A stretch of DNA of 64,000 nt from Sweltsa coloradensis (taxonomy: Eukaryota > Arthropoda > Insecta > Plecoptera > Chloroperlidae). Where the stretch lies: contig JAMZAV010000051.1 of assembly GCA_024449915.1 (NCBI GenBank), forward strand, positions 1 to 64,000, written 5' to 3'. The notes beneath the pieces are model-generated. The model worked only from the letters and a program-made list of their open reading frames with translations. It was not told the origin of the DNA and searched no databases. Positions 1-10,769 of this stretch are shown here, piece after piece. Positions within the stretch are counted from its first letter, which is position 1. The number at the start of each line of letters is the position of its first letter. The translations under genes and the position numbers were made by a program.

Positions 1-1601
1 TACACGGAATAAGTGATGATCATGTAACGTGCACTACTAACATAGGTGGCTGGTTAATCCGTGATAATCTGTGGGGCGAGTTGTAAAGCCGGGCTTACAC
101 CTGACCGCCGCACTGGTCAATTGCGTAGTCAACTTGACAGATCCCATTAGCATCAGGGTGCAGGACACTGGGGTAGGGGACACTCAACTACCACGGGACA
201 TGGTCCACCCAAGAGAGAACATAGAGATTGCGTGTTTCTAGATACAAAAACGAGATAAAACGTTTTGTAAACGAATAATAATAATTATGTGTAAGTTTAC
301 GTGTTCTGACACGATAGATACAAGAGAGTTCTTTGATTCGATCTGAAGAAAATTTGATCTTTCCAGGGTTTTAACTTTAAAGTCATAAATGAATTGGTAA
401 TTTGTGTATTAAGCGGAAAATAAATTTTCAAAAACCACTAGTATAATAGATTTCATGAAGTTTAGTTATGTGACTTTAGTAGGTAGACTTTTTTTGGTTT
501 TCTCAATTTTATTTTCAATTTTAAAATGTATCGTTAAAATTAAAAATTAACCTGATTCGCAGAAGAAATAATACATAAAGAAAGGTGTTTTATGAATAAT
601 TGTATTGATTTACATTGGTATCGGTTGGGCGACATTGTTTCATTAGGTAGTTTCGTATGTTGTACGAACACTGAGCCAACATTGTGATTCAGAACAGTGT
701 TATTGTTTCATTCTGGTCGAAAAAGGGTCGCATTGGTATATATTTGCAGATAGACACTTGATTACTATATTGAATTAGGGGCTTGACCGCCCAAATCGCC
801 CCATTGTGGGGGTGGATCCCGGCGTCCTTGAGCGACCAGACGGCTCAATCAGACTGACAGACAGACAGACGGACAGGGTGAGATGATTACAACCCCAGGA
901 AGCGAGGGCAACCCTTCACGCAGGGGGTGAGAAAAGCCGGCCCTAAATAAACAACCCTGATGAAGGAAGAGCGATTGTCACACACTCACTGCGTCAAAGG
1001 ATGAGTTATTAATATTTCAAAATGAAAGAGAAGACTCACGTGTCGGGTCGGAGCTGTTGGGGTAGGTTCACGTGGTGCGTTATTAAAAAATACTTTCTAC
1101 TTTGAATAAAGTTGTCTTGATTAACGTAGCTGAAAGTGGCGCACCCCTGTGTACGGAGGGTGCGGCGTTGTGTGTAGCTCTCTACACCTACCATAGCACG
1201 CGTTGTGTGTAGTACGCCGACCCTGTACAACACTCTATCTTTACCTACCATAGCACGCGTGTTATTCACGAAGAGATGTTCAATTAGCTGTGCCTAAACC
1301 ATGTGAAACCCCACAGCTCACAGGAGCTGAGCTGATGTGAGCTGACAACGGTCATCTTGGAGCTCGTTGCTCTTCCAAGAACGTAGCAATTACTAAGTGC
1401 GCACAGACCAGTAAACATTTCAGCGTTCAGCTTATTCCCTCTCTTCTTGTACATACCTCTCGCAATCGCATGGGAGGGCGCACTTTCTGTAAGCGTAGCC
1501 CGTTATCAGCTTAATCAATTTATTACTACTGGAATTGAGTGTCTTCTGAAAAGTTTTTTTTTACACTAGGCAGCTTCGCAAACGCTTTTTCAGGTGCGTT
1601 G
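1..1601. other. No recognised gene; A+T-rich flank
   Basis: I see no coding signal here. Open frames are short, mostly lack ATG and have no coding-like composition. The only structured pieces are a GACA-type microsatellite at 851-877 and a short imperfect duplication at 1187-1262, where 'cctaccatagcacgcg' occurs twice. The rest is A+T-rich, consistent with intergenic or intronic DNA. Confidence 0.6.
851..877. repeat. GACA/GACG tetranucleotide microsatellite
   Basis: Six imperfect tandem GACA-type units (gactgacagacagacagacg...). Such runs often sit at the 3' end of animal SINEs or Helentron-like elements, and the same motif ends the repeat at 4470-4480. No element body was recognised next to this one. 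Confidence 0.75.
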
Positions 1602-2180
1602 TTGGATGAGCGTAATTTTTTTAAACGAAAAAAGCGTAAAATTGCGATTTTCACGAGAAATAATTTTTCGATTACGCTCATATTTACCACGAATATATTA
1701 ATTCATAAAATTAACGATCTGTGAACAAATCATTACAATCGGATAAAGCATGTAGGTGTTATAAGTCAAAGAAATTTTAAAAATATAAAAAAAATCGTTA
1801 AATTGCGATTTTCATGAGAAATAATTTTTTGATTACGCTCAAATTTCACACGAATATATAAATTCACAAAATAAAGTTTCTTTGCAAAAATCATTACAAT
1901 CGGATAAAGCATGTAGGTGTTATAAGTCGAAGAAATATTAAAAAACAAATCGTAAAAAAATCGTAAAATTGCGATTTTCATAAGAAATAATTTTTCGATT
2001 GCACTCAAAAACGTGGCAGCTCTAAGTTCAGAGTTTACGAAGGCCTCCACAAAATTTCATCGCAATTGGAGTATCGGTTTAGCCAGAATCGTGTGGACAA
2101 ACACACAAAAAAAACATTCCGGATTTTTTTCTCCAGTGTAGTAGAATGGAATCTTCGCTTCGCTCGCTACGCTCATCCAA
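1602..2180. mobile_element. MITE-like element, family A, copy 1
   Basis: The element begins TTGGATGAGCGTA at 1602 and ends with the exact reverse complement TACGCTCATCCAA at 2168-2180, giving 13-bp terminal inverted repeats. Internally a block starting 'aattgcgattttca' occurs three times (about 1640, 1801, 1967), a tandem period of 161-166 bp. The right third, including 'tctccagtgtagtagaatgga', matches the reverse complement of 41841-42080, so this is a dispersed family. No transposase frame is present, so it would be non-autonomous. I could not define a target-site duplication with confidence. Confidence 0.7.
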
Positions 2181-3320
2181 AATGTGTGATACACAAGCGA
2201 TTAGCATGTTTCTATGACAGTTAAGCGTGGTTTCGGACATCTCTGATGCCAGCTGGTCTAGAAAACATAGTCGAAGAGTCTGCTGCTCCATTTAAATCAC
2301 TCTCTTTAGGTCTCTCTACTCGTCTTGACTTCAATGTTCACACTTAGCACAACGCCACGAACGACCCAGCGATGTGTACGCTGATTGGCGTAATGAGAAA
2401 ACCAAAATATATTGTCGCGTTGCATCATAACTTTGAATTTCCGTGTTTTGATTCTAAGAACGTCTCGTAAAAACACCTAAGTGTCACGAGCGTGATTCTA
2501 ATATTTCTTGATTGCTCGTGCATTGAATGCACCAGACAGTTGACAAATCGTGTGCATTCAACCTGAGTCCAGATAAGATCTTCCAGCTGTCCCAACAGAA
2601 TGATACAACAGACCAACCAATCCATCGCATTGATCAGGGGAAGAAATAATATATAAATCCTTCGTTATCAATCCCCAAGCTTCGCCCACTCCATCGGCCA
2701 ACAAAAACCCGGCCCCATTGTAGTCGCCGGCGGCGGGGGGCGGTGAAAATTAGACCCCCTCGTGGCTGGAGCGAGGCCGATTGCATTCGGAATCAACTTT
2801 TTATAGAAGACACACGTGCACACTGATGATGTGTGAGCGAGCGCAGGCGCAAAAAACGGCTTGATTAAAGCAAACAATGGCGGGGAATAAGAGAAATAGG
2901 GCGAGGGTGAAACGTTCTGTTGTTGTTGTGGCACTAGTTAGTTGTAGTCTGACGAGCAGTTATTTGGTTTCAAAGGTTGGTAGTCCTGTGTGCTCAAATG
3001 ACACGGTGATTGGAATATCGTAATTATGGGGAGACAACTTCACACAGCTATTCAATGTTCGTTAAATGGTGCGTTCAGTGACATAAAATATGAGGGATTA
3101 CAAGCTAGAGGTTAAGGCTAGCAGACATTGGGTCGAAGGGTAGACCTACTAATAGGATACTTGACCAGGGTGATTCCATCGTCGCAATCAGGACACACAA
3201 TAGAAGAGGAAGGACACTTGTGTAAAATACACATCATCAACATCCCTTCTATCAGACTTAGTACTGTACTATAAGTAATAATATTAAATTATGTAGAGAG
3301 ATAGAACTTATTTTTTTTTA
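2181..3320. other. No recognised gene
   Basis: No convincing open frame. A short G+C-rich patch lies at about 2727-2743 (cggcggcggggggcgg). The remainder looks like ordinary non-coding DNA up to the inverted-repeat element at 3321. Confidence 0.55.
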
Positions 3321-3970
3321 ACTAGGGAAACGCCAAAGTCGTTGTTAGACGAGTGAGTGAGCCATGTATTGAGTACCCGGTAACATTCCTTTTCTTCCCC
3401 TTACCTTAGGCCTCCCTAGCCTATCATAGGCTACAGTGGAGCATTATGGCCTAAACTATGACCTAAACTTAAATACCCTATTATTTATACGAATATTATA
3501 ATCAAACTTTTATGCAAATGTTCCCGCGTACTCCACACATGACTCTCTCACTCGTCTAACAACGACTTTTAAACATTCCTTTTCTTCCCCCTATCTTAGG
3601 TCTCCCTAGCCTATCATAGGCTACAGTGGAGCATTATGACCTAAACTATGACCTAAACTTAAATACCCTATTATTTATACGAATATTATGATCAAACGTT
3701 TATGCAAATGTTCCCGCGTACTCCACACATGACTCTCTCACTCGTCTAACAACGACTTTTTAACATTCCTTTTTTTCCCCCTACCTTAGGCCTCCCTAGC
3801 CTATCATAGGCTACAGTGGAGTGTTATGGCCTAAACTATGACCTAAACTTAAATAGGGCCTACCCTATTATTTATACGAATATTATAATCAAACTTAAAT
3901 GCAAATGTTCCCGTGTACTCAACACATGACTCTCTCACTCGTCTAACAACGACTTTGGCGTTTCCCTAGT
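3321..3970. mobile_element. TIR element holding 190-bp tandem units, family B, copy 1
   Basis: The left end ACTAGGGAAACGCCAAAGTC is inverted at the right end, GACTTTGGCGTTTCCCTAGT. The inverted match continues for close to 59 bp on each side (3321-3379 and 3912-3970) with few mismatches. Between the ends lie three tandem units. Each unit finishes with a partial copy of the right terminal repeat ('ctcactcgtctaacaacgac'), so the array appears to have grown from the element end. The layout resembles MITEs with internal satellites, or Helentron-associated elements. There is no coding capacity. A tRNA-like unit follows directly at 3970. Confidence 0.8.
3381..3950. repeat. Three tandem 190-bp units
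   Basis: Unit starts (aacattcctt) lie at about 3381, 3571 and 3761, exactly 190 bp apart. Units differ by a few substitutions, and the third has a short insertion near 3855. Each contains a small palindromic piece, 'agcctatcataggct'. A single degenerate unit occurs in the related copy at 24236-24340. Confidence 0.9.
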
Positions 3971-4495
3971 AGAGTTGGCTAAAGCGCCCTTATAGCCGAA
4001 ATGTGGGAGACGTGGGTTCAATAGTCGGGAAAGATTTTGTAATTTCTGGATTGTATTTTTTAATTATTTAACATGTTTTGAAATGTATATAACGCAGTGT
4101 AGTCCATCATCTGTGACAATACTATGGAAAACATAGCCAGTACGAAATACGTGAAAATATTGCAAGGTTTACTCAATCTACGAGCGGAATTTGGGGGTAC
4201 CTTGACGTCCAACATTCGATTAACCTTGGACACGGCATTTCACAGCCAGGTAAATAACAAACAAAAAATATTTTTCAAAATGAAAACCATTGTCGTTAAA
4301 ATAATCCCTATACATTTCAAAGTATTTTTCAGTTTTTTTATTTCTTGCAGGTTTAAATCGCAACAGATTGTGCTCATTTTGTTAGCAGTTCTCAGTTACC
4401 TGGTCACGGATGTCTGTTTAAAATTTCAGCTCAGTCTATTTGGCCGTTCGGCCGTATGGGACCGGACAGACAGACATTTAACATACATTTAACAA
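3970..4495 (+). mobile_element. tRNA-like/SINE-like unit, family B, copy 1
   Basis: The head 'tagagttggctaaagcgcc' resembles a pol III A box, and 'gtgggttcaatagtc' is a decayed B box. The body includes 'aaaacatagcc', 'gtacgaaatacg' and 'ttactcaatct', all repeated at 24480-24540. The tail reads 'cagctcagtctatttggccg' then GGACAGACAGACA, a common 3' end of SINEs with LINE-type tails. An intron-like stretch, 'ccag|gtaaat' at 4250 to 'tttcttgcag' at 4350, sits inside and lacks an obvious match in the other copy. The alternative is the 3' half of one composite element including 3321-3970, as in Helentron-associated repeats. A 122-codon open frame across it (4124-4492) is treated as chance. Confidence 0.65.
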
Positions 4496-4576
4496 ACATT
4501 TAACACACAGAATTAATCACGACCAAGGCCCGATCGAGTAGCGTTGTAGACTATGTTCGCTGCGCTCACTCGTCTA

Positions 4577-6300
4577 ATCAAAACAAAACTCTGTTGTACA
4601 AATACAATTGCCACAAGGACACAGAATAAAAATAGCATTCATCGATTAACAACAATTAAAAAAGAGGTTTATAATTTAAATACAAATACAAGAAATAAGT
4701 AATAATATTACTATTAAAAAATTACATGTTTTTTCCATAAAGGTGATTCCTAAGAATAGAAATTGAACCTTTCTTTCAATGCTACCATCTAAACGTATTG
4801 AATGAGTGTTTTTTTCTAATTTAAAAGTATTGCAAAAATCAACAAAAAAAACTTTGGGATTGTCCCCCTTGCACCAACAAACAATACGATGACATGTATT
4901 GGGTTTGCATGGTATTTTGTTTATTTAAAAAAAAAATAGTTACGTTTATTTAGTCTCAGGTCATATTATGTATAGAGTATCTTCGTGCGATAAACAGAGC
5001 TACTATGATTGGACATAGGGCCTCTTTTATCACTAACAGTCAAGGGTAAAATGTCGGGAAATAGTTGGAAGACTGTTGACGTGCGGCGAAATATATAGAG
5101 ATCCAACATTAGCCAAAGAGCTTAGTTTTATGTCAATATATACGGCCACATGAATTTTACTTTTCGTTTCCAGTTTCACTTTTATATCTTTGTCCTGAAC
5201 GTTATCTTTATATTTAGTTGAGTAAAAGGTTGAGGGTTAATAGAAAAGAGACCATATCTCGTCACTAACGCCGAGATCGTCGGCTTTTATGATCGCACAT
5301 TACTTCCACAGATTTCAGTCTTGCAACATGTGTTTACCCCCATCCATTCTGCCCCAGTGATCCCACATACTGCAAAGCTCGCATTCGCTTTTATAGCCCA
5401 AGGGGTGTCGGCCATTCAAGAGGAGAACAACCGACCAAAATTGATCCCGAAAGGGTGAAAATTGAACTGAAAATTAAGAGGCGTGACAGTGAATCATCGG
5501 GTAGAAGAATAACACACTACCCTCGCCGGACAACTCAATTATTCCTTCAACTCTTCAGCATGTTTCATGTTCGATTAAGGTGGGTGAAACAAATTGAGTG
5601 ACCAATCTGGGCGTTAGTTTATATACAAGGTTCAAAAGTTTGGGGATTGATTAGTGATTGGGCAACTTTGTAATAAGCAAGGATAATTGAATTTATAAAT
5701 AAAAGAAATATTTTTTTCTTTGTGAATTTTATAAAAAAATAAACAAACAAACAAACAAACAAACTACAAATATTATTTAAATAATGAAAAATATTAGGCC
5801 TATATCCAAAATGTCACGAACGATGGGTACAAATTTATCTAAATTAAATCACATTGATGTTTTAACAGTGTAATGCAAACAATGAAAGGCGATAAAACTA
5901 CCATAACAAAGTGTAAGAAGTAAAGTAGTAAATTACAAATATAATTCATGAATCTTGTTCTGCAATGCCCAACATTGATGATAAATAACGAAACAACTGG
6001 CTGATTTCCGAAATGCTCTTCTAGTCTGGTTTGCAACGGGAGATTATTCCCGTGAGCGCGTCCCAGGAATTAAACATTATCCCGAGAAACGTCAGGACAT
6101 TCACAGCCTACGTATAATAATGAGCTTTGCCTACGGTGCGTCAAGCGTTTAAGTAGGATCCACTTTACAAAGACTTGTTACAGGGCTGAAGTCTCCACTC
6201 TTGGGGGAAATCTTTAGACTACGCGCATAACTATTCTAAATAAACTGTTCAATTTACTTGGAAGAAGTATTAAATTCGTTACAGAGTACTGTCAAGGCGT
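4577..6300. other. No recognised gene; (CAAA)n tract
   Basis: A+T-rich non-coding DNA. The only clear structure is a CAAA microsatellite at about 5741-5763. Just before this stretch, 4554-4576 repeats the 'cgctcactcgtctaa' word found in the ends of the family B element. Confidence 0.55.
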
Positions 6301-6302
6301 AG

Positions 6303-6351
6303 CTTGAAGTAGCGAGCTACTTGCAGCATCTTACTCGAGTAGCAAGCTACT
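6303..6351. repeat. Paired AGTAGC/GCTACT palindromes, hAT-like end
   Basis: Two near-palindromes, AGTAGCGAGCTACT (6308-6321) and AGTAGCAAGCTACT (6338-6351), lie 30 bp apart, preceded by GTAGCTT. Iterated GTAGC/GCTAC motifs are typical of subterminal regions of some hAT-superfamily transposons, known for binding transposase. No matching opposite end was identified, so this may be a solo end or a decayed copy. Confidence 0.4.
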
Positions 6352-7450
6352 ATACAAACACGTAGCTGAAGCTGCATAGAGTAAAAGCGACACTTTTGTA
6401 GTTTTCAAATAATGCAATTAAACTATTATTTCAATAGTTCATTAGTCAATCAAGGAAAGAAAAACAGAATTAGCGATTTAATCGCTACCCCGTTAGTGCA
6501 AAGTAGACCTTTTTAACTGTTCTTGGTAAATGGTTACATATTATTCAATATTTAAAATATTATTTTTGTATTTGCAAAATTATCAGCACTACACAACTTT
6601 AGGTGTATATAATTTGTAAAAAGTAGCCCCATTTGACGGTATGCATGTACATACATAGCATATTAATTTTATATATGCGTACAACAATCGTAGTAAAATT
6701 TCATAACAACTTTACGTAAAATCAAATTTCACTGTACTTGTCCATGGTGAAACAAAATAGAGAAGTTCACTTTTAGTAGCGTCATCGCATTTTATGTTGC
6801 TTGGCACAAATAGTGGGGGGATAATTAGTAATAAGTCGCTAAGCAACTGTCAAAGGTCAAATAGTTGTTAATGTCTAGTAACAATGCTACTTCAAAGAAC
6901 ACCAAGCAGTCTGGTCTATTATTAATTGGATCAATTATTAGCATCAAGTCATTTAGGTACGGTATAAACATTACATTGACAATTTTTATCCGTTTAATTT
7001 TGTGTGTTTACACTCACTGCTCGGCATAGGTTAGTTTCGTGTAATTGTCTAAGGTCGGCTTCATATATAAGAAAATTCATTTGAACTCCGAAACAGAAAG
7101 TTTTCATTCCCTGTGAACGTAAGATTTGTCGGCAACCTGTCGCTGCACACAAAGCAACAGCTTTTGCTGTCGAGTGTCCTTGATGAGGGAGGGAGGCGAG
7201 GATACAGGAAGACGCCGTGACAGCTCTGGAAACTTAATCCTCGACGCTTCCGCCGTCAAGTTGGATGCACTGAAAGATGATTTTACTCACGGGCCGAGCC
7301 GAGATTCAAAGTCTTACGAACTCCGACGAGTGTCACCTCGGTTTAACTGTTTCATATGGTTAATTGTCATCTCTCTCTACCCCAAGACGTCTAGAACAAA
7401 TCTGCAGAGTCAGCGAGCGAGGTTCGGGGAGAGTACAAACTTTGGACGTT
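6352..7450. other. No recognised gene
   Basis: Unique-looking DNA. An open frame with a GTG start runs 7126-7542 but enters the 41-bp minisatellite and shows no recognisable domain; I do not call it a gene. Confidence 0.5.
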
Positions 7451-7778
7451 CCTTGCTAACTCCTTCGTTCCTGCCCTATATAGGGCCTGGCTCCTTGCTA
7501 ACTCTACCTGCCTGCCCTATACAGAACCTGACTCCTCGCTAACTCTACCTGCCTGCCCCATACAGAACCTGACTCCTTGCTAACTCTACCTGCCTGCCCC
7601 ATACAGAACCTGACTCCTTGCTAACTCTACCTGCCTGCCCCATACAGAACCTGACTCCTTGCTAACTCTACCTGCCTGCCCCATACAGAACCTGACTCCT
7701 CGCTAACTCTACCTGCCTGCCCCATACAGAACCTGACTCCTCGCTAACTCTACCTGCCTCCCTATATAAGACCGGACT
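7451..7778. repeat. 41-bp minisatellite, eight units
   Basis: Contiguous units of 41 bp (ccttgctaactctacctgcc then tgccccatacagaacctgact) fill 328 bp, exactly eight lengths. The first and last units are the most diverged ('ccctatatagggcctgg' and 'ccctatataagaccgg'); inner units are almost identical and differ mainly at tTgc/tCgc. This is the usual pattern of an array homogenised from the middle. There are no spacers, so it is not a CRISPR. Confidence 0.93.
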
Positions 7779-8763
7779 CGTTGCACAGATCAATGGACAC
7801 GGGCTGCCTCGTACTAATTACTCTGGACGGTCTGTTAGCGACAGAAAACGCTGACCAAGAGAGAGTTGGGTTGAGCACACAATGAACTAACTCTTGTGAA
7901 AACTGTGGCCGCCGGTCAATATCGACATCAACTTCGCATACATAGTTGAGTCAACACGCAGCTGGCTGCCTCATTATGCCGACTTCTAAGTTAGGAACTT
8001 CTCCGGGGTAATCTGTCTTATCACTCACGCTTTCTGCACCCGTTCTCTCTCGAATATCTTACCTGAAACAAGAAAAACACGGGTGTAAGCAGACGCTCTC
8101 CTTGAAGAAACTGACAGAATTGTAGAAGCATATGTGCTCAAAGTAACTCAAAGTCGGAGAGCTTATTTGTATATATTTCTTGGTACATAGTACTACAATG
8201 TTGGATAGTAAAATAATCAGATGTCATTTATCTTGAACGTTAGTATTTTTTTTAAAGAAAATTATGGTTTAGGGTTATTTACGTCTTGGTTATTTATGTG
8301 TAAAAAGTACACACAACCATGCATGCATGCCTGAAAGAGATTGCGGATAAGATGCGGAGGGTATGGGTTATTTTATCTGGAGGTTAATATAGCCATCAAG
8401 GGTTGGTAATGTCAAGTGCAATCAAGATCGAGAAGATGGCGCCTAGCTTCGTTGAAACACACCTAACCAGTCGACAAAGAAGTTTTCCATAACGCAGAAA
8501 CTTTGTTTTTAAGTCATAGATATAACTTCAGGTGTTTGCCATATTAAGAGTGAATTTATTAGGAACTGAATTTCAGGGGCACCTAAGGTACTTATATCAT
8601 TTCTTGGGCTTTCAATTAAGATAACGTATGCCATACTGCTGCTGGTAACTGTAACTGAAGGGAAGCAAGGATGCAAAATGTTATTAAATTAATTTCGACA
8701 GACGAATATTTTCCCCTTTCATTTCGTAGATAAAACCCCAAAAAACAATCTCGTTGAGACAGA
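7779..8763. other. Non-coding apart from a possible minus-strand splice unit
   Basis: No open frame of note. The stretch includes the candidate ratchet site at 8029-8062 on the minus strand and a short CATG/GCAT run near 8318-8330. Confidence 0.5.
8029..8062 (-). promoter_or_regulatory. Candidate recursive splice site with 34-nt micro-exon
   Basis: On the minus strand a pyrimidine-rich tract leads into an acceptor that is also a donor: 'gtgtttttcttgtttcag' then GTAAGAT (first base 8062). This CAG|GTAAG juxtaposition is the consensus of ratchet points used in recursive splicing of long introns. Thirty-four nucleotides on, 'aaagc|GTGAGTGA' offers a second donor. The evidence is motif match only; no flanking exon of a minus-strand gene is recognised. 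Confidence 0.35.
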
Positions 8764-8798
8764 GGGGAAGGGGAAGGGGAAGGGTAGGGGAGGGGGGT
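8764..8798 (+). other. G-quadruplex-prone tract
   Basis: Six G-runs of three to six are separated by one- to two-base A/TA loops (GGGGAAGGGGAAGGGGAAGG, then GTAGGGGAGGGGGG). This meets the usual four-run intramolecular G4 pattern with very short loops. It may equally be seen as a GGGGAA minisatellite. Confidence 0.8.
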
Positions 8799-10094
8799 AG
8801 GAAACTGAGCGGTTGCGGATTCAACCAATTAGTCGGAACAGCAAAGAGACCGACGTCACAGACTCAGACTGGATGTTGGTGCTTGGACTGATTCATAATA
8901 CTACACAGCCATACACTTGTTATTATTATAGGGGAAGCCGAGGAGAGTTTAGTATTGAGCACAAGGGACATGTCAGGCTAGAGCGTCGGAGGTAAACGTG
9001 ACTTCCTGTATTGGTACATAGAGTACGTCTCGACTGCCACCGCCACGCTATCATTCAGTCATTAGAAATCATAAAGAGCGTAATCTTAAACTAATTCTAA
9101 CATGATTGTATATTATTGAAAGATATGATACATTTCACTTCCATAAGAAATTTGTAACAAAATAAAGAAGTTTTAAAAAATCCTCCCACGGAAGACTTAT
9201 AGTGCCTCTCAACTAATCAAATAGAGAAATTTATAATAAAGCCATCTTTACTCATTATGTTGTATTCATGACATTTAATACAAATTTTGATAAGATACTT
9301 TTCTTGACTTTGTAAATGTTATGTTTATCAGTGTGTTATGTTTAAATAGAAAATAATCACAGTAACTAACAATATACATTTTTTAATTAATCATACTTTA
9401 ATCTAAATTTTGTAATAAATAAATTTTATTTAGTGTTTTAAAGTATCGTTGGATATAAAAAATAAACTCATAGATTACAGCATTATTTATATACTCTATG
9501 AGCTTATATCTTCAGACACCCTGTCGAGCTTGTCCGAGTCGAGTCTTCCGGCTACTAGAGGGAAGTTACTTGCAAACTCAGCATTTCAAAGCTGTGACAA
9601 ACGAAACTAATTACAGCGCCGTACCTCCTTGTGTATCACTTAACCTTTACAGTTTACACGTTTCATTACGGCCTAAATGAAAGGTAGGTCTCCCCTTTGT
9701 GACAGGGCGCTCGCGACACTGTTTGCCTGGGGGGGGTTGTTACATTGGCGCGGTCAACGTGGGGCAAAGACATGCGACAATACTAAACTAGCTGCAAACT
9801 CCTATCCTAAATCCTCCACACTTATAATGGTCATACGTTAAACATTTCATGTATACCTCTTGCATCGTCGTGAAACGTTGTTTTCATCAAAATGGTACCC
9901 CGTTGTTAAATTACGAACGTTTGTACTTAATCAAATTAAACCAAATAAATATTTATTATTATTAATACTAATAGTTGTCGATTTCGTACAGTACTAGTTA
10001 CCACCCATATATTGTACTAGAATTGCAACGATTAAAGGTAGTTTAAGTTTACCTACAGAAACTACAGAAATTGAATTTTAAGTCAGCGTAATAA
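8799..10094. other. No recognised gene
   Basis: Mostly A+T-rich with short open frames lacking domains. A G-run lies at about 9730. Nothing else stands out. Confidence 0.55.
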
Positions 10095-10276
10095 AGTTGT
10101 GCCAAAGCAATCTTTCCGATGCTGACGTCATTGATAGGGTGAACCTTGGCCAATCAGCGGGTCTCACTTCGAAATACCAATCGCTGATTAGTCACCTTAA
10201 CGATTGCCGGGATAAACCCTAAGCTAACCACTATTCATTCTCCGATGCCTGTAGCATCAGCGAGGTCGCTTCGGAA
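10095..10276. mobile_element. Small inverted-repeat element with CRE/CCAAT words, copy 1
   Basis: The left end 'agttgtgccaaagcaatct' resembles the left end of 46982-47126 ('agttgttccgaagcaagt'). Next comes GATGCTGACGTCA, then GGCCAATCAGCGG, shared in order and spacing with the 47-kb copy. The right end, read as the reverse complement, is TTCCGAAGC...GCTGATGC. Inner arms GGTGA..AATCAGCG and CGCTGATT..TCACC are inverted. I infer a short non-autonomous element (MITE). TGACGTCA matches a CREB/ATF site and CCAAT an NF-Y site by sequence only. Confidence 0.6.
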
Positions 10277-10730
10277 ATAATATATAGTTGTTATGAATGG
10301 TTTCGAAACAATTTTGTGTTGCACATTTTGTACCTAATAAATAATGCAATATTTCTACAGTATTTATTACAGTGTCCTCGCCAAAGTCCCCGAAGAGGGG
10401 GGATGTAGGAAACAACCTCCAAAGAAGTAGAAGCAACCACAAAACATACAAGGGAAGAGATTAGAGACCATCTTCCCATCCATATGCTGCCCTCATATGC
10501 CGACTTTTTTTTTTATTCTCAACAATACAAATAACAATTCAAATAATAACAGAAGTGTGTAGGATCGTTTGATAATCGATTCCGAGGCAAAGTATCCTAT
10601 CACTACCAAGGAACGTATAACTACGTCTGAAAACATGAAATTCGTATGTTTAGGTATTTTGAAAGGAGAGGTAGAATAACAATCTATTAGACTATTACTG
10701 ATCAGTTTATCGATTGACAATCTAAAGTTA
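10277..10730. other. No recognised gene
   Basis: Overlapping open frames on the minus strand at 10257-10479 have no identifiable domain. 'ataatcgattcc' at about 10570 and 'ttatcgattgac' near 10708 may be outlying parts of the ATCGAT-rich end that follows. Confidence 0.45.
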
Positions 10731-10769
10731 ATAATCGATCGATTATCCACTAATCGAGTGTTAATCGAC
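10731..10769. repeat. ATCGAT-rich palindromic terminus-like motif
   Basis: ATAATCGATCGATTAT (10731-10746) is a perfect 16-bp palindrome. TAATCGAGTGTTAATCGACA follows. Iterated TAATCGAT words are characteristic of the ends of some animal hAT-type elements. The opposite end was not located with certainty. Confidence 0.45.

Noticed and set aside
4124..4492. 122-codon frame
   Set aside because: Lies wholly within a dispersed repeat body and its intron-like segment; the other copy does not preserve it.
7451..7778. CRISPR array
   Set aside because: The 41-bp units are contiguous with no unique spacers, and the genome is eukaryotic.
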